DNA from: JBFGCT01 sp963825565 | Lineage (GTDB): Bacteria; Actinomycetota; Acidimicrobiia; Acidimicrobiales; Ilumatobacteraceae | Assembly (NCBI GenBank): GCA_963825565.1 | Contig: CAWGTW010000004.1 | Location: 558,001 to 622,000, forward strand | Direction: 5' to 3' | Length of the DNA stretch: 64,000 nt | In this document: positions 1 through 9,800 of the stretch, in pieces | Layout of the letters: each line of letters starts with the position of its first letter | Position numbering within the stretch: position 1 is the stretch's first letter | Notes under the pieces: generated by a model | Databases searched by the model: none | Told to the model about the DNA's origin: nothing | The model's input: only the letters and a program-made list of their open reading frames with translations | Position numbers and translations under genes: made by a program

Positions 1-94
1 ACGGCGTCGTCGCCACCCGGTTCCCTCTTTCCTCGTCGTTCCCCGGACGGACGTCGATGCCCGCCGGGAAGCGGCAGGTCCAGTTGTATCGCAT
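1..94 (-). CDS. possible start of a leftward gene, cut by the window edge
   Basis: Reading leftward from an ATG at 94, the frame stays open to the window edge (31 codons). Most third codon positions are G or C, as in the real genes here. The peptide begins MRYNWTCRFPAGIDV and matches nothing I recognise. No clear ribosome binding site precedes the ATG, and the same frame stays open further upstream, so both the start and the reality of the gene are uncertain. It would be divergent from the sugar kinase that starts at 180. Confidence 0.25.
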   Translation of the reverse strand, partial: MRYNWTCRFPAGIDVRPGNDEERGNRVATTP

Positions 95-179
95 CTCCGG
101 TGACCGGTCGAACGACAGGTCCCCGGTCGGCGGCGCGATCGTCCGTAGCCTGCGCGCTCCGCCGTGACACGATGGGCGC

Positions 180-1115
180 GTGATCGTCGTCGCCGGTGAA
201 GCCCTCGTCGACCTCGTCATCGAACCCGACGGCGCGGTGACGGCGGCGCTCGGGGGTGCACCGTTCAACACGGCGCGGGCTGCGGCCCGGCTGGGCGCGG
301 CCGTCGAGTTCGTCGGCGCGCTCTCCGACGACCGGTTCGGGTCGCTGCTGCGCGACCGGCTGCTCGCCGACGGCGTGGGCGTCGACCACGCCCCGGGCAC
401 CGCACGGCCGACGACGCTCGCCGCCGCCGAAGTCGACGACGACGGCGCGGCGCAGTACCGGTTCTACATCGACGGCACGTCGGCTCCGCTGCTCACGGCG
501 GCGGACGTCGCCGCGCTCCCGGCCGATCCGGCGGTGTTGTTCACCGGCGGGCTCGCGCTCGTCCTCGAGCCGATGGCCGAGACGGTGGTCGATCTGGCCG
601 AAGCGCTGTCGCCGACGACCGCGGTGATCGTCGACGTGAACTGCCGGCCGCGGGTGATCGCCGATCGGGACCGCTATGTCGGACGCGTCAGCCGACTGCT
701 CGCCCGCACCGACATCGTCAAGCTCAGCGACGAGGACCTCGCGTACCTGCTCCCTGGCGTCGATGCCGTCGCGGCATCGAACCGGCTGCTCGACGGTGGT
801 CCGTCGGCGGTGGTGGTCACCGGCGGCGCTCGTGCGACCCGGATCACGACCGCGGCGGGCTCGCGCGAGATACCGGTCACCGCGCTCGCCGGTCCGGTCG
901 TCGACACGATCGGGGCGGGCGACACGTTCGGCGGTGGCCTGGTCGCCGCCTGGGTCGCCCAGGACGGCCGGCGCGAGCTGTTGCGCGCCGACGGTGCACT
1001 CGACGGGTTGTCGCGGGCCGTCGCCGCAGCGCACGAAGCGGCAGCGGTCGTCGTGACCCGGCGGGGTGCCGATCCGCCGTGGCGCGACGAGCTGCCCGAC
1101 GCGTGGGGCCGGTGA
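180..1115 (+). CDS. PfkB-family carbohydrate kinase (fructokinase-like)
   Basis: A 311-residue ribokinase-fold sugar kinase that would phosphorylate a sugar, probably fructose, with ATP in the cytoplasm. The N-terminus VVAGEALVDL and the following GGAPFNTA segment are the first PfkB signature. The second signature, DTIGAGDTFGGG near residue 248, carries the catalytic Asp and anion hole. Length is normal for fructokinases. The GTG at 180 puts the usual PfkB N-terminus at residue 1. A nucleoside-kinase-like P-loop protein follows 16 bp downstream on the same strand, so the two are probably cotranscribed. Substrate within the PfkB family (fructose, 2-keto-3-deoxygluconate, adenosine) cannot be settled from sequence alone. 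Confidence 0.85.
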   Translation: MIVVAGEALVDLVIEPDGAVTAALGGAPFNTARAAARLGAAVEFVGALSDDRFGSLLRDRLLADGVGVDHAPGTARPTTLAAAEVDDDGAAQYRFYIDGTSAPLLTAADVAALPADPAVLFTGGLALVLEPMAETVVDLAEALSPTTAVIVDVNCRPRVIADRDRYVGRVSRLLARTDIVKLSDEDLAYLLPGVDAVAASNRLLDGGPSAVVVTGGARATRITTAAGSREIPVTALAGPVVDTIGAGDTFGGGLVAAWVAQDGRRELLRADGALDGLSRAVAAAHEAAAVVVTRRGADPPWRDELPDAWGR

Positions 1116-1131
1116 CGCCGGCCGGATCGCG

Positions 1132-1755
1132 ATGAACGACGGTCGGCGCTTCCTGCTCGGCCTGACCGGGCCGCCCGGGGCGGGCAAGTCGACGCTCGCC
1201 GCGGCGCTCGTCGCCGCGCTCGGACCCGAGGCGATCGCGGTCCCGATGGACGGGTTCCATCGTCGCCAGGCCGAGCTGATCGACCTGGGCCGCGCCGGGC
1301 GCAAGGGGGCGCCCGACACGTTCGACGTCGATGCGTACGTCGCTCGGCTGGCGCGCCTCGGAGCCGACGCCGATCACCCGATCGCGGTGCCTGCGTTCGA
1401 TCGGGAGCGAGACGACCCCGTGCCCGACGCGATCGTCGTGCTGCGGTCGCACCGGATCGTCGTCACCGAGGGCAACTACCTGCTCCTCGGGTCGGGCGGT
1501 TGGGAGCGTGTACGGCCGCTGCTCGACCGGTGTTGGTTCGTCGACGCGGATCCGGCGCAGCGGGTCGAGCGGCTGATCGCCCGCCACGTGGCGTTCGGCC
1601 GCTCCCCGGCCGACGCCGAGGAGTGGGTCAGGCGCTCCGACGAGGCGAACGCTCGGTTGGTCGACGCGACTCGGGGTCGGGCCGATCTGACCGTCGGCGC
1701 GGCCGATCCGGTCACCGCTCTCGCCGCCCGGGTCCGCCGAGCGGCCGGCCGATGA
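1132..1755 (+). CDS. P-loop nucleoside/nucleotide kinase family protein
   Basis: A 207-residue P-loop kinase related to uridine kinase, pantothenate kinase and the FrcK/YggC proteins. Walker A GPPGAGKST is near residue 14, and the substrate loop PMDGFHRRQAEL follows, with the Asp typical of this kinase group. The ATG at 1132 is chosen because the open frame before it overlaps the end of the PfkB gene and reads as low-complexity sequence. It lies 16 bp behind the sugar kinase, and FrcK-like kinases commonly accompany sugar-uptake or sugar-kinase genes, so a role in sugar metabolism is plausible but inferred. Confidence 0.8.
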   Translation: MNDGRRFLLGLTGPPGAGKSTLAAALVAALGPEAIAVPMDGFHRRQAELIDLGRAGRKGAPDTFDVDAYVARLARLGADADHPIAVPAFDRERDDPVPDAIVVLRSHRIVVTEGNYLLLGSGGWERVRPLLDRCWFVDADPAQRVERLIARHVAFGRSPADAEEWVRRSDEANARLVDATRGRADLTVGAADPVTALAARVRRAAGR

Positions 1756-1808
1756 GGCGGTGGCGATCGCCGCCCGGTGGCGCTCGCCGGGCGGCGGGCG
1801 ACGCTCGA

Positions 1809-2642
1809 TCACACCAGGTAGTGGCGGACGGCGAGCCGCTCGGCGGAATCGTCACCGGGGACCGGGAGCTGGGCGATGACGCGCAGGTTCGGCCACTCGT
1901 TCGGTGTGAGCTGCTGATACTCGAACGTCAGCTCGCCCGCCGCCGGGTGGGCGAACCGGCGGAGCCGTGTCTCGAATCCCGAGACGTCGTGCTCGGGCCA
2001 CCACGCCGCGAAGTCCCGGCTCTCCTCGACGAGCAGGTCGATCAACTCCCTCATCGCCGCGTCGTGGCGCACCGCCGACGTCGCCGACCGGAACTCGGCA
2101 AGGGCCTGGCGGGCGTGGATGTCCCAGTCGACGATCAGGTGCCGCGTGGCGGGGTCGGCGAACAGTACCCAGAGCAGGTTCCGCCGGGGTGGCTCGATCT
2201 GCTCGATGTTCGGGTACAGCCGCGCCTGGGCCGTGTTCCAGGCGACGAACTCCCAGTGCGGACCGAGCACGTAGGCGGGTGCCGGCATCAGCGCGTCGAG
2301 CAGGCGGACCAGCGCGCTCGGCGCCTCGGTCGGGGCATCGACGCCGGCGGTGCCGGGATCGGTCAGCGCGAGCAGGTGGTCCTGGCCGGCGTCGTCCAAC
2401 AGCAGCGCCCGGCCGATCGCCCGCAGCACGTCGTCGGAGGCGTTGATCCGGCGGCCCTGCTCCAGCCACGTGTACCAGGTGACCGACACGCCGGCGAGCA
2501 GCGCGACCTCCTCCCGGCGTAGCCCTGGGGTGCGGCGGCCGCGACCGACGGGCAGCCCGACCTGCTCGGGTCGGGTCGTCGCGCGACGCGCCCGCAGGAA
2601 GTCGGCCAGCTCCTGGCGGTGGTCGGGGGCGGTCGTCACCAC
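1809..2642 (-). CDS. XRE-type regulator with MmyB-like ligand-binding domain
   Basis: A 277-residue transcription factor. Residues about 12-80 form a helix-turn-helix of the HTH_31 type (TPGLRREEVALLAGVS, then YTWLEQGRRINAS). Residues about 100-270 match the MmyB-like PAS-fold sensor, with the family hallmarks EFVAWNTAQARLYP and NLLWVLFADP. These proteins usually repress a neighbouring enzyme or transporter gene in response to a small ligand; the ligand is unknown. Two adjacent GTG codons (2642 and 2639) are both possible starts. It is convergent with the upstream kinase, and the leftward CocE-like gene ends 70 bp beyond its start. Family assignment is firm; regulon is not. Confidence 0.85.
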   Translation of the reverse strand: MVTTAPDHRQELADFLRARRATTRPEQVGLPVGRGRRTPGLRREEVALLAGVSVTWYTWLEQGRRINASDDVLRAIGRALLLDDAGQDHLLALTDPGTAGVDAPTEAPSALVRLLDALMPAPAYVLGPHWEFVAWNTAQARLYPNIEQIEPPRRNLLWVLFADPATRHLIVDWDIHARQALAEFRSATSAVRHDAAMRELIDLLVEESRDFAAWWPEHDVSGFETRLRRFAHPAAGELTFEYQQLTPNEWPNLRVIAQLPVPGDDSAERLAVRHYLV

Positions 2643-2712
2643 ACCAGTCAAGCAATCGCCACGGGGTGTGGTCGACCGTTCGACGCCGGGAGCCTGGTGG
2701 CAGCGGTGATCG

Positions 2713-5032
2713 TCAGGGGGTGAACGGCCGGCACGGTTGGCCACGGAGGCTGTCACACGCCGGGTACTCCGGGGGAACGTCGATCCCCGGAACGACCGGC
2801 AGCACGATCTTCGAGGCCGTGTCGCCCCCGATCGCGAGGTCGACCCGTTCCCCGCCGGCGATCGTCTCGAACAGCCAGACCGCGCGGTTGCCGCCCGGGG
2901 CATCGACGGTCAACCGGATCCGCGAACCGGCGCGGAAGACGTGCGCGAACGGGAAGACCTCGACACGGGCGAGCACCGGCTCGTCCTGCGGGACGAACTG
3001 GGTGTCGGCCTGCAGGTGGGTCTGGACCGGTCGCACCTCGGTCGACAGCGCCTCGTCGATCGCCCGGTGGCTGGCGCGCAGCCAGCCCGATTGCACGTAG
3101 ACCTCCTGGCCGTCGGGACGGATCTCGGTGAGCGTCACCTCGAGGTCGGTGTCGCCGAGTGTCGACGTGACCCAGAGGTCGGCCGATCCGGAGCCGATCA
3201 TCATCAGCGTGTCGGCCAGTGGGGCAGACGTGAACGTCGCCGCGGTCCCCGGCGCGCTCGGTTGCCAGTCCCACTCGACGTCGGTCCTCCACAGATCGCT
3301 GGAGTTGCCGTCCCAGAAGGTCGCCGGGCCGCCGTCGGGCAGCGCCAGGTACGAGGCGGTCGTCGTCGCCGTCGGGGCGTCGTCGAGCAGGTCGCCGCCC
3401 GGGCCGAGGTACCACGTCGTCGGCGTCGTGCCGGGGATCGGCCACTCGTCGAACGCCTCGACGAACCGGGGGAGTGGCGCGAGCGGTTCCTGCCCCTCGG
3501 CGGCCCCCTCCTCGAACAGCACCTCGATCGGTGGTTCGGACTCGAACGCGGCGAGCGCGTCCTCGAAGGTCATCCCGGCGAAGCGGTCGGCCGGGTACTC
3601 GACCGGACCCGTGCCGTAGAGGCCGCCCGCGAGGATGCTCGTGATCCCCGCCGTCTCGGCGACGCGCGTGGACCTGCCGTGCGACATACAGGTCGAGGAA
3701 CTCCTTGAACCGCGGGTAGACGCCGGGACCGATCGACTCGGTGTGCAGGCCGTTGACGAGCGACGCGTAGAGGTGCTCGGTGCCGGTGAACCGGTCGAGC
3801 ATCGTCGCGAAGCGGCCTCCGGTCTGCTCGTCCTGCCAGGCGCCGGCCACGAACGTCGGCACCGTGATCCGGTCGACGAACAGTCGGGGCGCGATGTCGT
3901 CGCCGAGCGCCGCCTCGTAGTACGGCGTGTCCCGGATCTCCTGGACGAGGTCGGGGTTCTGGAGGCGGAGATGCTGGTTCGCCTCGCACTCTGCGTCGCC
4001 GTCGGCGATCCGTGCCGCCGCCCACTCCTGGCCGGCGGGCCGCGCTTCGTCCTGGCGTGACTGGGTCCACTCGACGGCGAAGCCCGTGTTGAGGATCCCG
4101 CCCGGGTAGAGGGTCGAGTTGTAGCTATCGTCGGTGACCGACAACGGGGTGATCGCCGCCAGGCTCGGCGGCTGCGTCTGGGCGACGAAGAGTTGGCTGA
4201 TGCCGGGGTAGGACACGCCGACCATCCCGACCCGGTTGTCCAGCACCCACGGCTGGGCGGCGACGGCCTCGATCACGTCGTAGCCGTCGGTGCTCTGGGT
4301 GTACTCGAAGTAGCGGAACGAGCCGCCGCTGCACCCGGTGCCGCGGATGTTGACGCCGACGTAGGCGTAGCCGAGCGCGCTGAACAGGTCCTTGAAGCCC
4401 GCAGCGTCCGGGTCGCTCGGTGTGTAGCCCGAGTACTCGACCACGGTGGGGTACGGGCCGTCCTCGGCCGGGCCGGGCAGCAAGACGTTGGCGGAGAGCG
4501 TCGTGCCGTCGCGGGTGGTCACGTAGCCGAAGCCGGGCGCCGGCAGGCGTTGCTCGGCGTAGAACGCGGGTGGCGGGTGTTCGTCGCGTGCCGAGATCGT
4601 GAACGGGCCGTCGCGCGAGCCGTCGGATTCGACGAAGTACAGCTGGTCGGGATCGACGTCACGGAAGAGAAGCGAGCCGAAGTCGTCGGCAGTCCCCGAC
4701 GCCACGGTCACGATCTCGGGCGGGTCCTCGGAGTTGTCGTCGGGCTGCGACGCCGAGCGCAGCGTGAGCTCGAGCCCGGGTTCTGCGCCGAGCACGGCCA
4801 ACTGCTCGACGCCGGGGCGGAACTCTGCCGAGCGCAGCGGTGGGAGGTCGGAGAGGTCGAGGATCGCCGGCCGGTTGTCGCTGGCTCGCGAGGTGGTCGG
4901 TTGAGGGTCGGGCGCAACGGTCGTGACCTCGCCAACCGATGCCGTCGACCCGCCCTCGGTCCCGTCATTGGCCGAGCACGACGCAATGAGCACCGAGCCG
5001 CACACCACTCGCGCGATCAGTTGCCGTCTCAT
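2713..5032 (-). CDS. CocE/NonD-family (X-Pro dipeptidyl-peptidase-like) lipoprotein hydrolase, one frameshift
   Basis: A secreted serine hydrolase of about 772 residues once one frame break is repaired. The start ATG at 5032 follows an AAGGA box by 7 nt. The N-terminus is a lipoprotein signal ending LIASC (Cys19). Near residues 165-280 lies the X-Pro peptidase S15 fold: VNIRGTGCSGG, then the nucleophile elbow GVSYPG (Ser274). The C-terminal part matches the beta-sandwich of CocE-type hydrolases. The frame changes once near 3685, where a single extra base separates the halves; both sides read cleanly, so this looks like a sequence error. Substrate (peptide, ester or acyl compound) is unknown. 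It is divergent from the M20 peptidase, 62 bp away. Confidence 0.8.
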
Positions 5033-5094
5033 CACCCCATCCTTGCCGAGGAGGCCACTGCGACCGGCGTCGGTCGGGCGATACCGTTGCCGGC

Positions 5095-6195
5095 GTGACG
5101 ATCCCCGACGCCGACCGGTTCGATCTCGACGCGATGCTCGGCGACCTGCGCACGCTCGTCGAGATCGAGTCACCTTCCCACGACGTCGAGGCGCTCACCC
5201 GCTCAGCGGAGGCGTTGGCGGCGATGATCGAGCGGCACCTCGGTGGCCAGGCGAAGCTGATCGACAGCCTCGCCGGTCCGCACGTCGCATGGTCGGGCGG
5301 AGGTACGCCCCGGGTGCTGCTCCTCGGCCATCACGACACCGTGTTCCCGACCGGGACCGTGGCCCGGCGCCCGTTCGCCGTCAGCAGCGGGCGGGCGACG
5401 GGACCGGGGGTGTTCGACATGCTCGGCGGGATCGTGCAGGCGCTCCACGGGCTGGCCGCCCTCGACGACACGTCGGGCGTCGAGCTGTTGTTCAGCGCCG
5501 ACGAGGAGGTCGGGTCGCACGCCTCGCGTGAACTGATCGAGGACCGAGCCCGAGCGTGTGGCGCCGTGCTGGTGCTCGAACCCGCGGGCGACGGGGGTGC
5601 GCTGAAGACCGGGCGCAAGGGGTGCGGCACGTTCGAGGTCGTGGTCCACGGGCGGGCCGCGCACGCCGGGCTCGAACCGGAGAAGGGGATCAACGCGCTG
5701 ATCGAGGCATCGCACCAGGTCCTCGTGATCGACGCGCTCGGCCGGCCGGAGGTCGGTACGACGGTGACCCCCACGGTCGCCACCGCCGGTACCGCCGACA
5801 ACGTCGTGCCGGCCGAGGCCCGCATCCGTGTCGACGTTCGTGTCGAATCCGCCGACGAGAAGGAACGCATCGAGACCGCGATGCACGCGCTGGTCCCGCA
5901 CGTCGAGCACGCCGAGCTGTCGGTGTCGGGCACGATCAACCGCCCGCCGATGCCCGAGTCGGCCTCGACCGACCTGTTCCCGCTCGCCGAGCGGGTGGTG
6001 CCGGGCATTCGCGGGCATGCAGTCGGTGGAGGCAGCGACGGCAACTTCACCGCGGCGATCGGCGTCCCGACGCTCGACGGGCTCGGCGCGGTCGGCGGCG
6101 GGGCGCACGCCGACCACGAGTTCGTGATGGTCGACACGATGCCCGAGCGCGCCCGCCTCGTCGCCGGCCTGGTCGCCACGATCTGCTCGACCTGA
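5095..6195 (+). CDS. M20-family metallopeptidase (carboxypeptidase G2/ArgE-DapE type)
   Basis: A 366-residue zinc-dependent amidohydrolase that would cleave an acyl- or peptidyl-amino acid. Metal and catalytic motifs appear in order: GHHDTVFP (His and Asp), the GPGVFDMLGG metal-bridging Asp, FSADEEVGS (Glu pair) and a C-terminal GGGAHADHE (His). The dimerisation domain sits near residues 175-290 (GRAAHAGLEPEKG). Start is the GTG at 5095. There is no signal peptide, so it is probably cytoplasmic. It diverges from the CocE-like lipoprotein gene, which may share the 62-bp promoter region. The exact substrate cannot be read from sequence. Confidence 0.87.
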   Translation: MTIPDADRFDLDAMLGDLRTLVEIESPSHDVEALTRSAEALAAMIERHLGGQAKLIDSLAGPHVAWSGGGTPRVLLLGHHDTVFPTGTVARRPFAVSSGRATGPGVFDMLGGIVQALHGLAALDDTSGVELLFSADEEVGSHASRELIEDRARACGAVLVLEPAGDGGALKTGRKGCGTFEVVVHGRAAHAGLEPEKGINALIEASHQVLVIDALGRPEVGTTVTPTVATAGTADNVVPAEARIRVDVRVESADEKERIETAMHALVPHVEHAELSVSGTINRPPMPESASTDLFPLAERVVPGIRGHAVGGGSDGNFTAAIGVPTLDGLGAVGGGAHADHEFVMVDTMPERARLVAGLVATICST

Positions 6196-6283
6196 CCAAC
6201 GACCCCCCGTTGCGTTGCGATGGTGAGCGTCTGGGTCGCCGGCCGCGCGATACGAGCGGGGAAGGTGGCGGGCGCTGACGGGG

Positions 6284-7717
6284 TCAGGCGTCGAGGTTGG
6301 TCATCACGTGCTTGATGCGGGTGTAGTCCTCGAGGCCGTACATCGACAGGTCCTTGCCGTACCCGGAGTGCTTGAACCCGCCGTGGGGCATCTCGGCGAC
6401 GACCGGGATGTGGGTGTTGATCCACACGCAGCCGAAGTCGAGGCGCTTGGCCATACGCATCGCCCGGCCGTGGTCCGTGGTCCACACCGACGACGCCAGC
6501 CCGTACTCGACGCCGTTGGCCCAGCGCGATCGCCTCGTCCTCGTCGGCGAAGCGCTGGACGGTGATCACCGGTCCGAAGATCTCGTGCTGGATCATCTCG
6601 TCGTCCTGGCGCAGCCCGCTGATCACCGTCGGCTCGTAGAAGTAGCCGCGGTCGCCGACCCGATGCCCGCCGGTGACGATCGGCGGCGTGGTCGGGCGCG
6701 CGATCGACCATGCCGCTGACGCGATCGAGCTGGTTCGGGTTGTTGAGCGGACCGTAGAGCACGTTCGTCGTTGCGCGGCGGGCCGGTCACGGTGTGGCGG
6801 GCCGTCTCGGCCAGCGCTGCGACGAACTCGTCGTGGACGCCGGCGCAGCGAGCACGCGTGTCGCAGCAGTGCAGTCCTGCCCGGCGTTGAAGTACCCGGC
6901 GACGGCGATCGCCTTCGACGGCCGCAGCGATGTCGGCATCGTCGAACACGACGACCGGCGCCTTGCCGCCCAGCTCGAGGTGGACCCGCTTGAGCGAGTC
7001 GGCCGCCGACCTCGCCACCTCCATCCCCGCCCGCACCGAACCGGTGACCGACACGATCTGCGGGATCTGGTGCGCGACGAGGCTGCGTCCGGTGTCGCGA
7101 TCGCCGCAGATCACGTTGAAGACGCCGGGCGGCAGGAACTCCGCGGCGATCTCGGCGAGCAGCACGGTCGTGAGCGGTGTCGTGTCCGACGGCTTGAGCA
7201 CGACGGTGTTGCCGGCCGCGAGGGCCGGAGCGAACTTCCACACCGCCATCATCATCGGGTAGTTCCACGGCGTGACCTGGGCACACACGCCGATCGGCTC
7301 GCGGCGGATCATCGACGTGTGACCCCGCAGGTACTCGCCCGACGACTTGCCCTCGAGGCATCGAGCGGCGCCGGCGAAGAACCGGATCTGGTCGACCATC
7401 GGAGGGATCTCCTCGTCGGCGGTCAGCCCGATCGGCTTGCCGGTGTTCTGCGACTCGGCTGCGACGAGCTCGTCGGACCGAGCCTCGATCGCATCGGCGA
7501 TGCGCAGCAGGGCGAGGCTGCGCTCGGACGGCGTGGCGTCGCGCCAGTCCTCGAACGCCGCGGCCGCCGCCCGGCAGGCGCGGTCGACGTCCTCGTCACC
7601 GGAGACCGGCGCCGTGCCGAACGGTTCGCCCGTCGACGGATCGACCAGGTCGGCGGTGCGTCCGTCGGCCGCGGGTCGGTGCGTCCCGTCGATGAAGTTG
7701 TGCAGCGTGCTTTCCAT
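6284..7717 (-). CDS. aldehyde dehydrogenase, gamma-aminobutyraldehyde dehydrogenase-like, five frame breaks
   Basis: An NAD(P)-dependent aldehyde dehydrogenase of about 476 residues when repaired. It matches the PatD/aminobutyraldehyde branch, which makes 4-aminobutyrate in putrescine breakdown. Visible motifs are the cofactor loop VTPWNYPMMM, the general base in LELGGK, the catalytic Cys in GQDC and the C-terminal GGFKHSGYGKD. The frame changes near 6885, 6850, 6765, 6700 and 6525. Four are explained by one extra base and one (near 6850) by a missing base, judged by alignment with the family spacing. No premature loss of conserved residues is seen, so the gene is probably intact in the cell. 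It lies 82 bp downstream of argG on the same strand. Confidence 0.8.
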
Positions 7718-7799
7718 GGCGGCCTTCTTCCTCTGTTGACGATGAGCGTTGCTGTCGGGAGTAGGCGACGGATCGGGTACGCACGGCGCGCACCTCGGT

Positions 7800-9152
7800 T
7801 CACCTGTCGGGAGCGGGATCGAGGGCCTCGGTGACGTCGCCGGCGGCGAGTGTGCCGACGTTGCGATAGAGGTCGAGCTTGGCCCGGGTGTCGGTGATGT
7901 CGAGGTTGCGCATCGTGAGCTGTCCGATCCGGTCGAGCGGGCCGAACGCTGCGTCCTCGACGCGCTCCATCGACAGCCGTTCGGGCTGGTAGGTCAGGTC
8001 CGGCCCGGTCGTGTCGAGGATCGAGTAGTCGTCGCCGCGCCGCAGGCGCAGCGTGACCTCGCCGGTGATCGCCGAGCCGACCCAGCGAAGCAACGGCTCG
8101 CGCAGCATCAGGCTCTGCGGGTCGAACCACCGGCCCTCGTACAGCAGGCGACCGAGCCGGCGGCCCATCGTGCGGTAGTTCTCGAGCGTGTTCTCGTTGT
8201 GGATCGCCGTCACCAGCCGCTCGTAGCAGACGTGCAGGAGCGCCAGCGCCGGAGCTTCGTAGATCCCACGGCTCTTGGCCTCGATGATCCGGTTCTCGAT
8301 CTGATCGCTCATCCCGAGCCCGTGGCGCCCACCGATCGTGTTCGCCTCGAGCACGAGGTCGACCGGCGACTCGAACGTCGCGCCGTTGATCTCGACCGGC
8401 CAACCCTCCTCGAACCTGACCCGGACGTCCTCGGCCTCGATCTCGACCGCCGGGTCCCAGTGCGCGACGCCCATGATCGGCGAGACGATTTCCATGCTGG
8501 TCGACAGCTCCTCGAGCGCCTTGGCCTCGTGCGTGGCCCCCCAGATGTTGGCGTCGGTCGAGTACGCCTTCTCGGTCGGATCGCGGTACGGCAGGCCGCG
8601 GGCGACGAGGAACTCGCTCATCCCCTGCCGGCCGCCGAGTTGGTCGACGAACAACGGGTCGAGCCAGGGCTTGTAGATGCGCAGCGCGGGATTGACCAGG
8701 AGGCCGTAGCGGTAGAACCGCTCGATGTCGTTGCCCTTGTAGGTCGAGCCGTCGCCCCAGACGTCGACGCCGTCGTCGTGCATCGCCCGCACGAGCAGCG
8801 TGCCCGTCACCGCCCGACCGAGCGGCGTCGTGTTGAAGTAGGTCCTGCCGGCGGTCGTGATGTGGAAGGCGCCGCACTGCACCGCGATCAATCCCTCGCG
8901 CACCAGCTCGTCGCGGCAGTCGACCAGCCGAGCCGCTTCGGCGCCGTAGATCTTGGCGCGCTCGGGGACCGAGGCGAGGTCGGGCTCGTCGCACTGGCCG
9001 AGGTCGGCGGTGTAGGTGTAGGGGATCGCTCCCCGCTCGCGCATCCAGGCGACTGCCGCGGAGGTGTCGAGCCCTCCGGAGAACGCGATCCCGACCCGCT
9101 CGCCGACCGGGAGGGACATCAGGACCTTGGCGTTGGAGGTTGCGTCGGGCAT
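7800..9152 (-). CDS. argG: argininosuccinate synthase
   Basis: A 450-residue enzyme that joins citrulline and aspartate with ATP to form argininosuccinate, the penultimate step of arginine synthesis. The ATP pyrophosphatase loop FSGGLDTS is near residue 24. Further family blocks are ADLGQCDEPD, STYKGNDIERF and MGVAHWDP. The length and the YKGNDIERFYRYG block match the longer E. coli-like ArgG type rather than the roughly 400-residue type common in many actinobacteria. The start ATG at 9152 lies 12 bp from the end of the upstream membrane-protein gene. No other arg genes are in the window. Confidence 0.93.
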   Translation of the reverse strand: MPDATSNAKVLMSLPVGERVGIAFSGGLDTSAAVAWMRERGAIPYTYTADLGQCDEPDLASVPERAKIYGAEAARLVDCRDELVREGLIAVQCGAFHITTAGRTYFNTTPLGRAVTGTLLVRAMHDDGVDVWGDGSTYKGNDIERFYRYGLLVNPALRIYKPWLDPLFVDQLGGRQGMSEFLVARGLPYRDPTEKAYSTDANIWGATHEAKALEELSTSMEIVSPIMGVAHWDPAVEIEAEDVRVRFEEGWPVEINGATFESPVDLVLEANTIGGRHGLGMSDQIENRIIEAKSRGIYEAPALALLHVCYERLVTAIHNENTLENYRTMGRRLGRLLYEGRWFDPQSLMLREPLLRWVGSAITGEVTLRLRRGDDYSILDTTGPDLTYQPERLSMERVEDAAFGPLDRIGQLTMRNLDITDTRAKLDLYRNVGTLAAGDVTEALDPAPDR

Positions 9153-9164
9153 ACCCGGACGACG

Positions 9165-9743
9165 CTACCCGGCGCCCGGCGGACCGCCCGGGGAGGGTCG
9201 CTGCTCAGCGTCGGCAGGGTCGGGGGCCGGTCGATCGGCTCGCTGGATCCGATACCGGCCGCCGAACGACGCGGCGGACACGAGTGCCAGCGCCCCGGCG
9301 ATCGCCAACTCGGTCACCGCCAGCCCGACCGAGCGTGACACGTCGAACCCGGCGATCACGGCGATCACGGCCGAGCCGGCGAGCGACACCCAGGGCACGA
9401 TGCGCAGGTTGTACACCGCCAACAACGCGATGCCGACGGCGATCACGAACGGGATGATCCTGATCGGCACCGGCTGCGGGTCGGCCCGCGGGCCGAGCCA
9501 CCAGGTGGCGATGCCGATCTCCTCACTGGCCTTCCAGACCCCGGCGAAGGCGAAGAAGGCGGCCGACCAAGCGATCGCGACCATGATCTGCCAGGCGGTG
9601 GTGAGCTGCCCGGCCCGCCGGGCCACCATCGGCGGGGCCGAGCCGGCCGGCACCGAGTCCGCGGCGGGCTGGCCGTCCGGGTCAGGCGGGGCGAGTGGGA
9701 CGGGGGGCGGTGCGAGCTCCGTCGGTTCTCGGGCGTCCGTCAC
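9165..9743 (-). CDS. four-helix membrane protein of unknown function
   Basis: A 192-residue protein. The first 45 residues are proline-rich and probably cytoplasmic. Four hydrophobic segments follow, roughly at 56-77, 97-117, 120-141 and 145-168, then a charged, proline-rich tail. I recognise no domain. The GTG at 9743 is chosen because upstream of it the frame runs into the divergent glycosyltransferase gene. It is 12 bp upstream of argG on the same strand and could be cotranscribed with it, although nothing links their functions. Confidence 0.65.
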   Translation of the reverse strand: MTDAREPTELAPPPVPLAPPDPDGQPAADSVPAGSAPPMVARRAGQLTTAWQIMVAIAWSAAFFAFAGVWKASEEIGIATWWLGPRADPQPVPIRIIPFVIAVGIALLAVYNLRIVPWVSLAGSAVIAVIAGFDVSRSVGLAVTELAIAGALALVSAASFGGRYRIQRADRPAPDPADAEQRPSPGGPPGAG

Positions 9744-9800
9744 GACCGGAACTGTACGCGGCCGTGGCCGCAACGCCGCGGCGGCTACCCTGCCGCACGC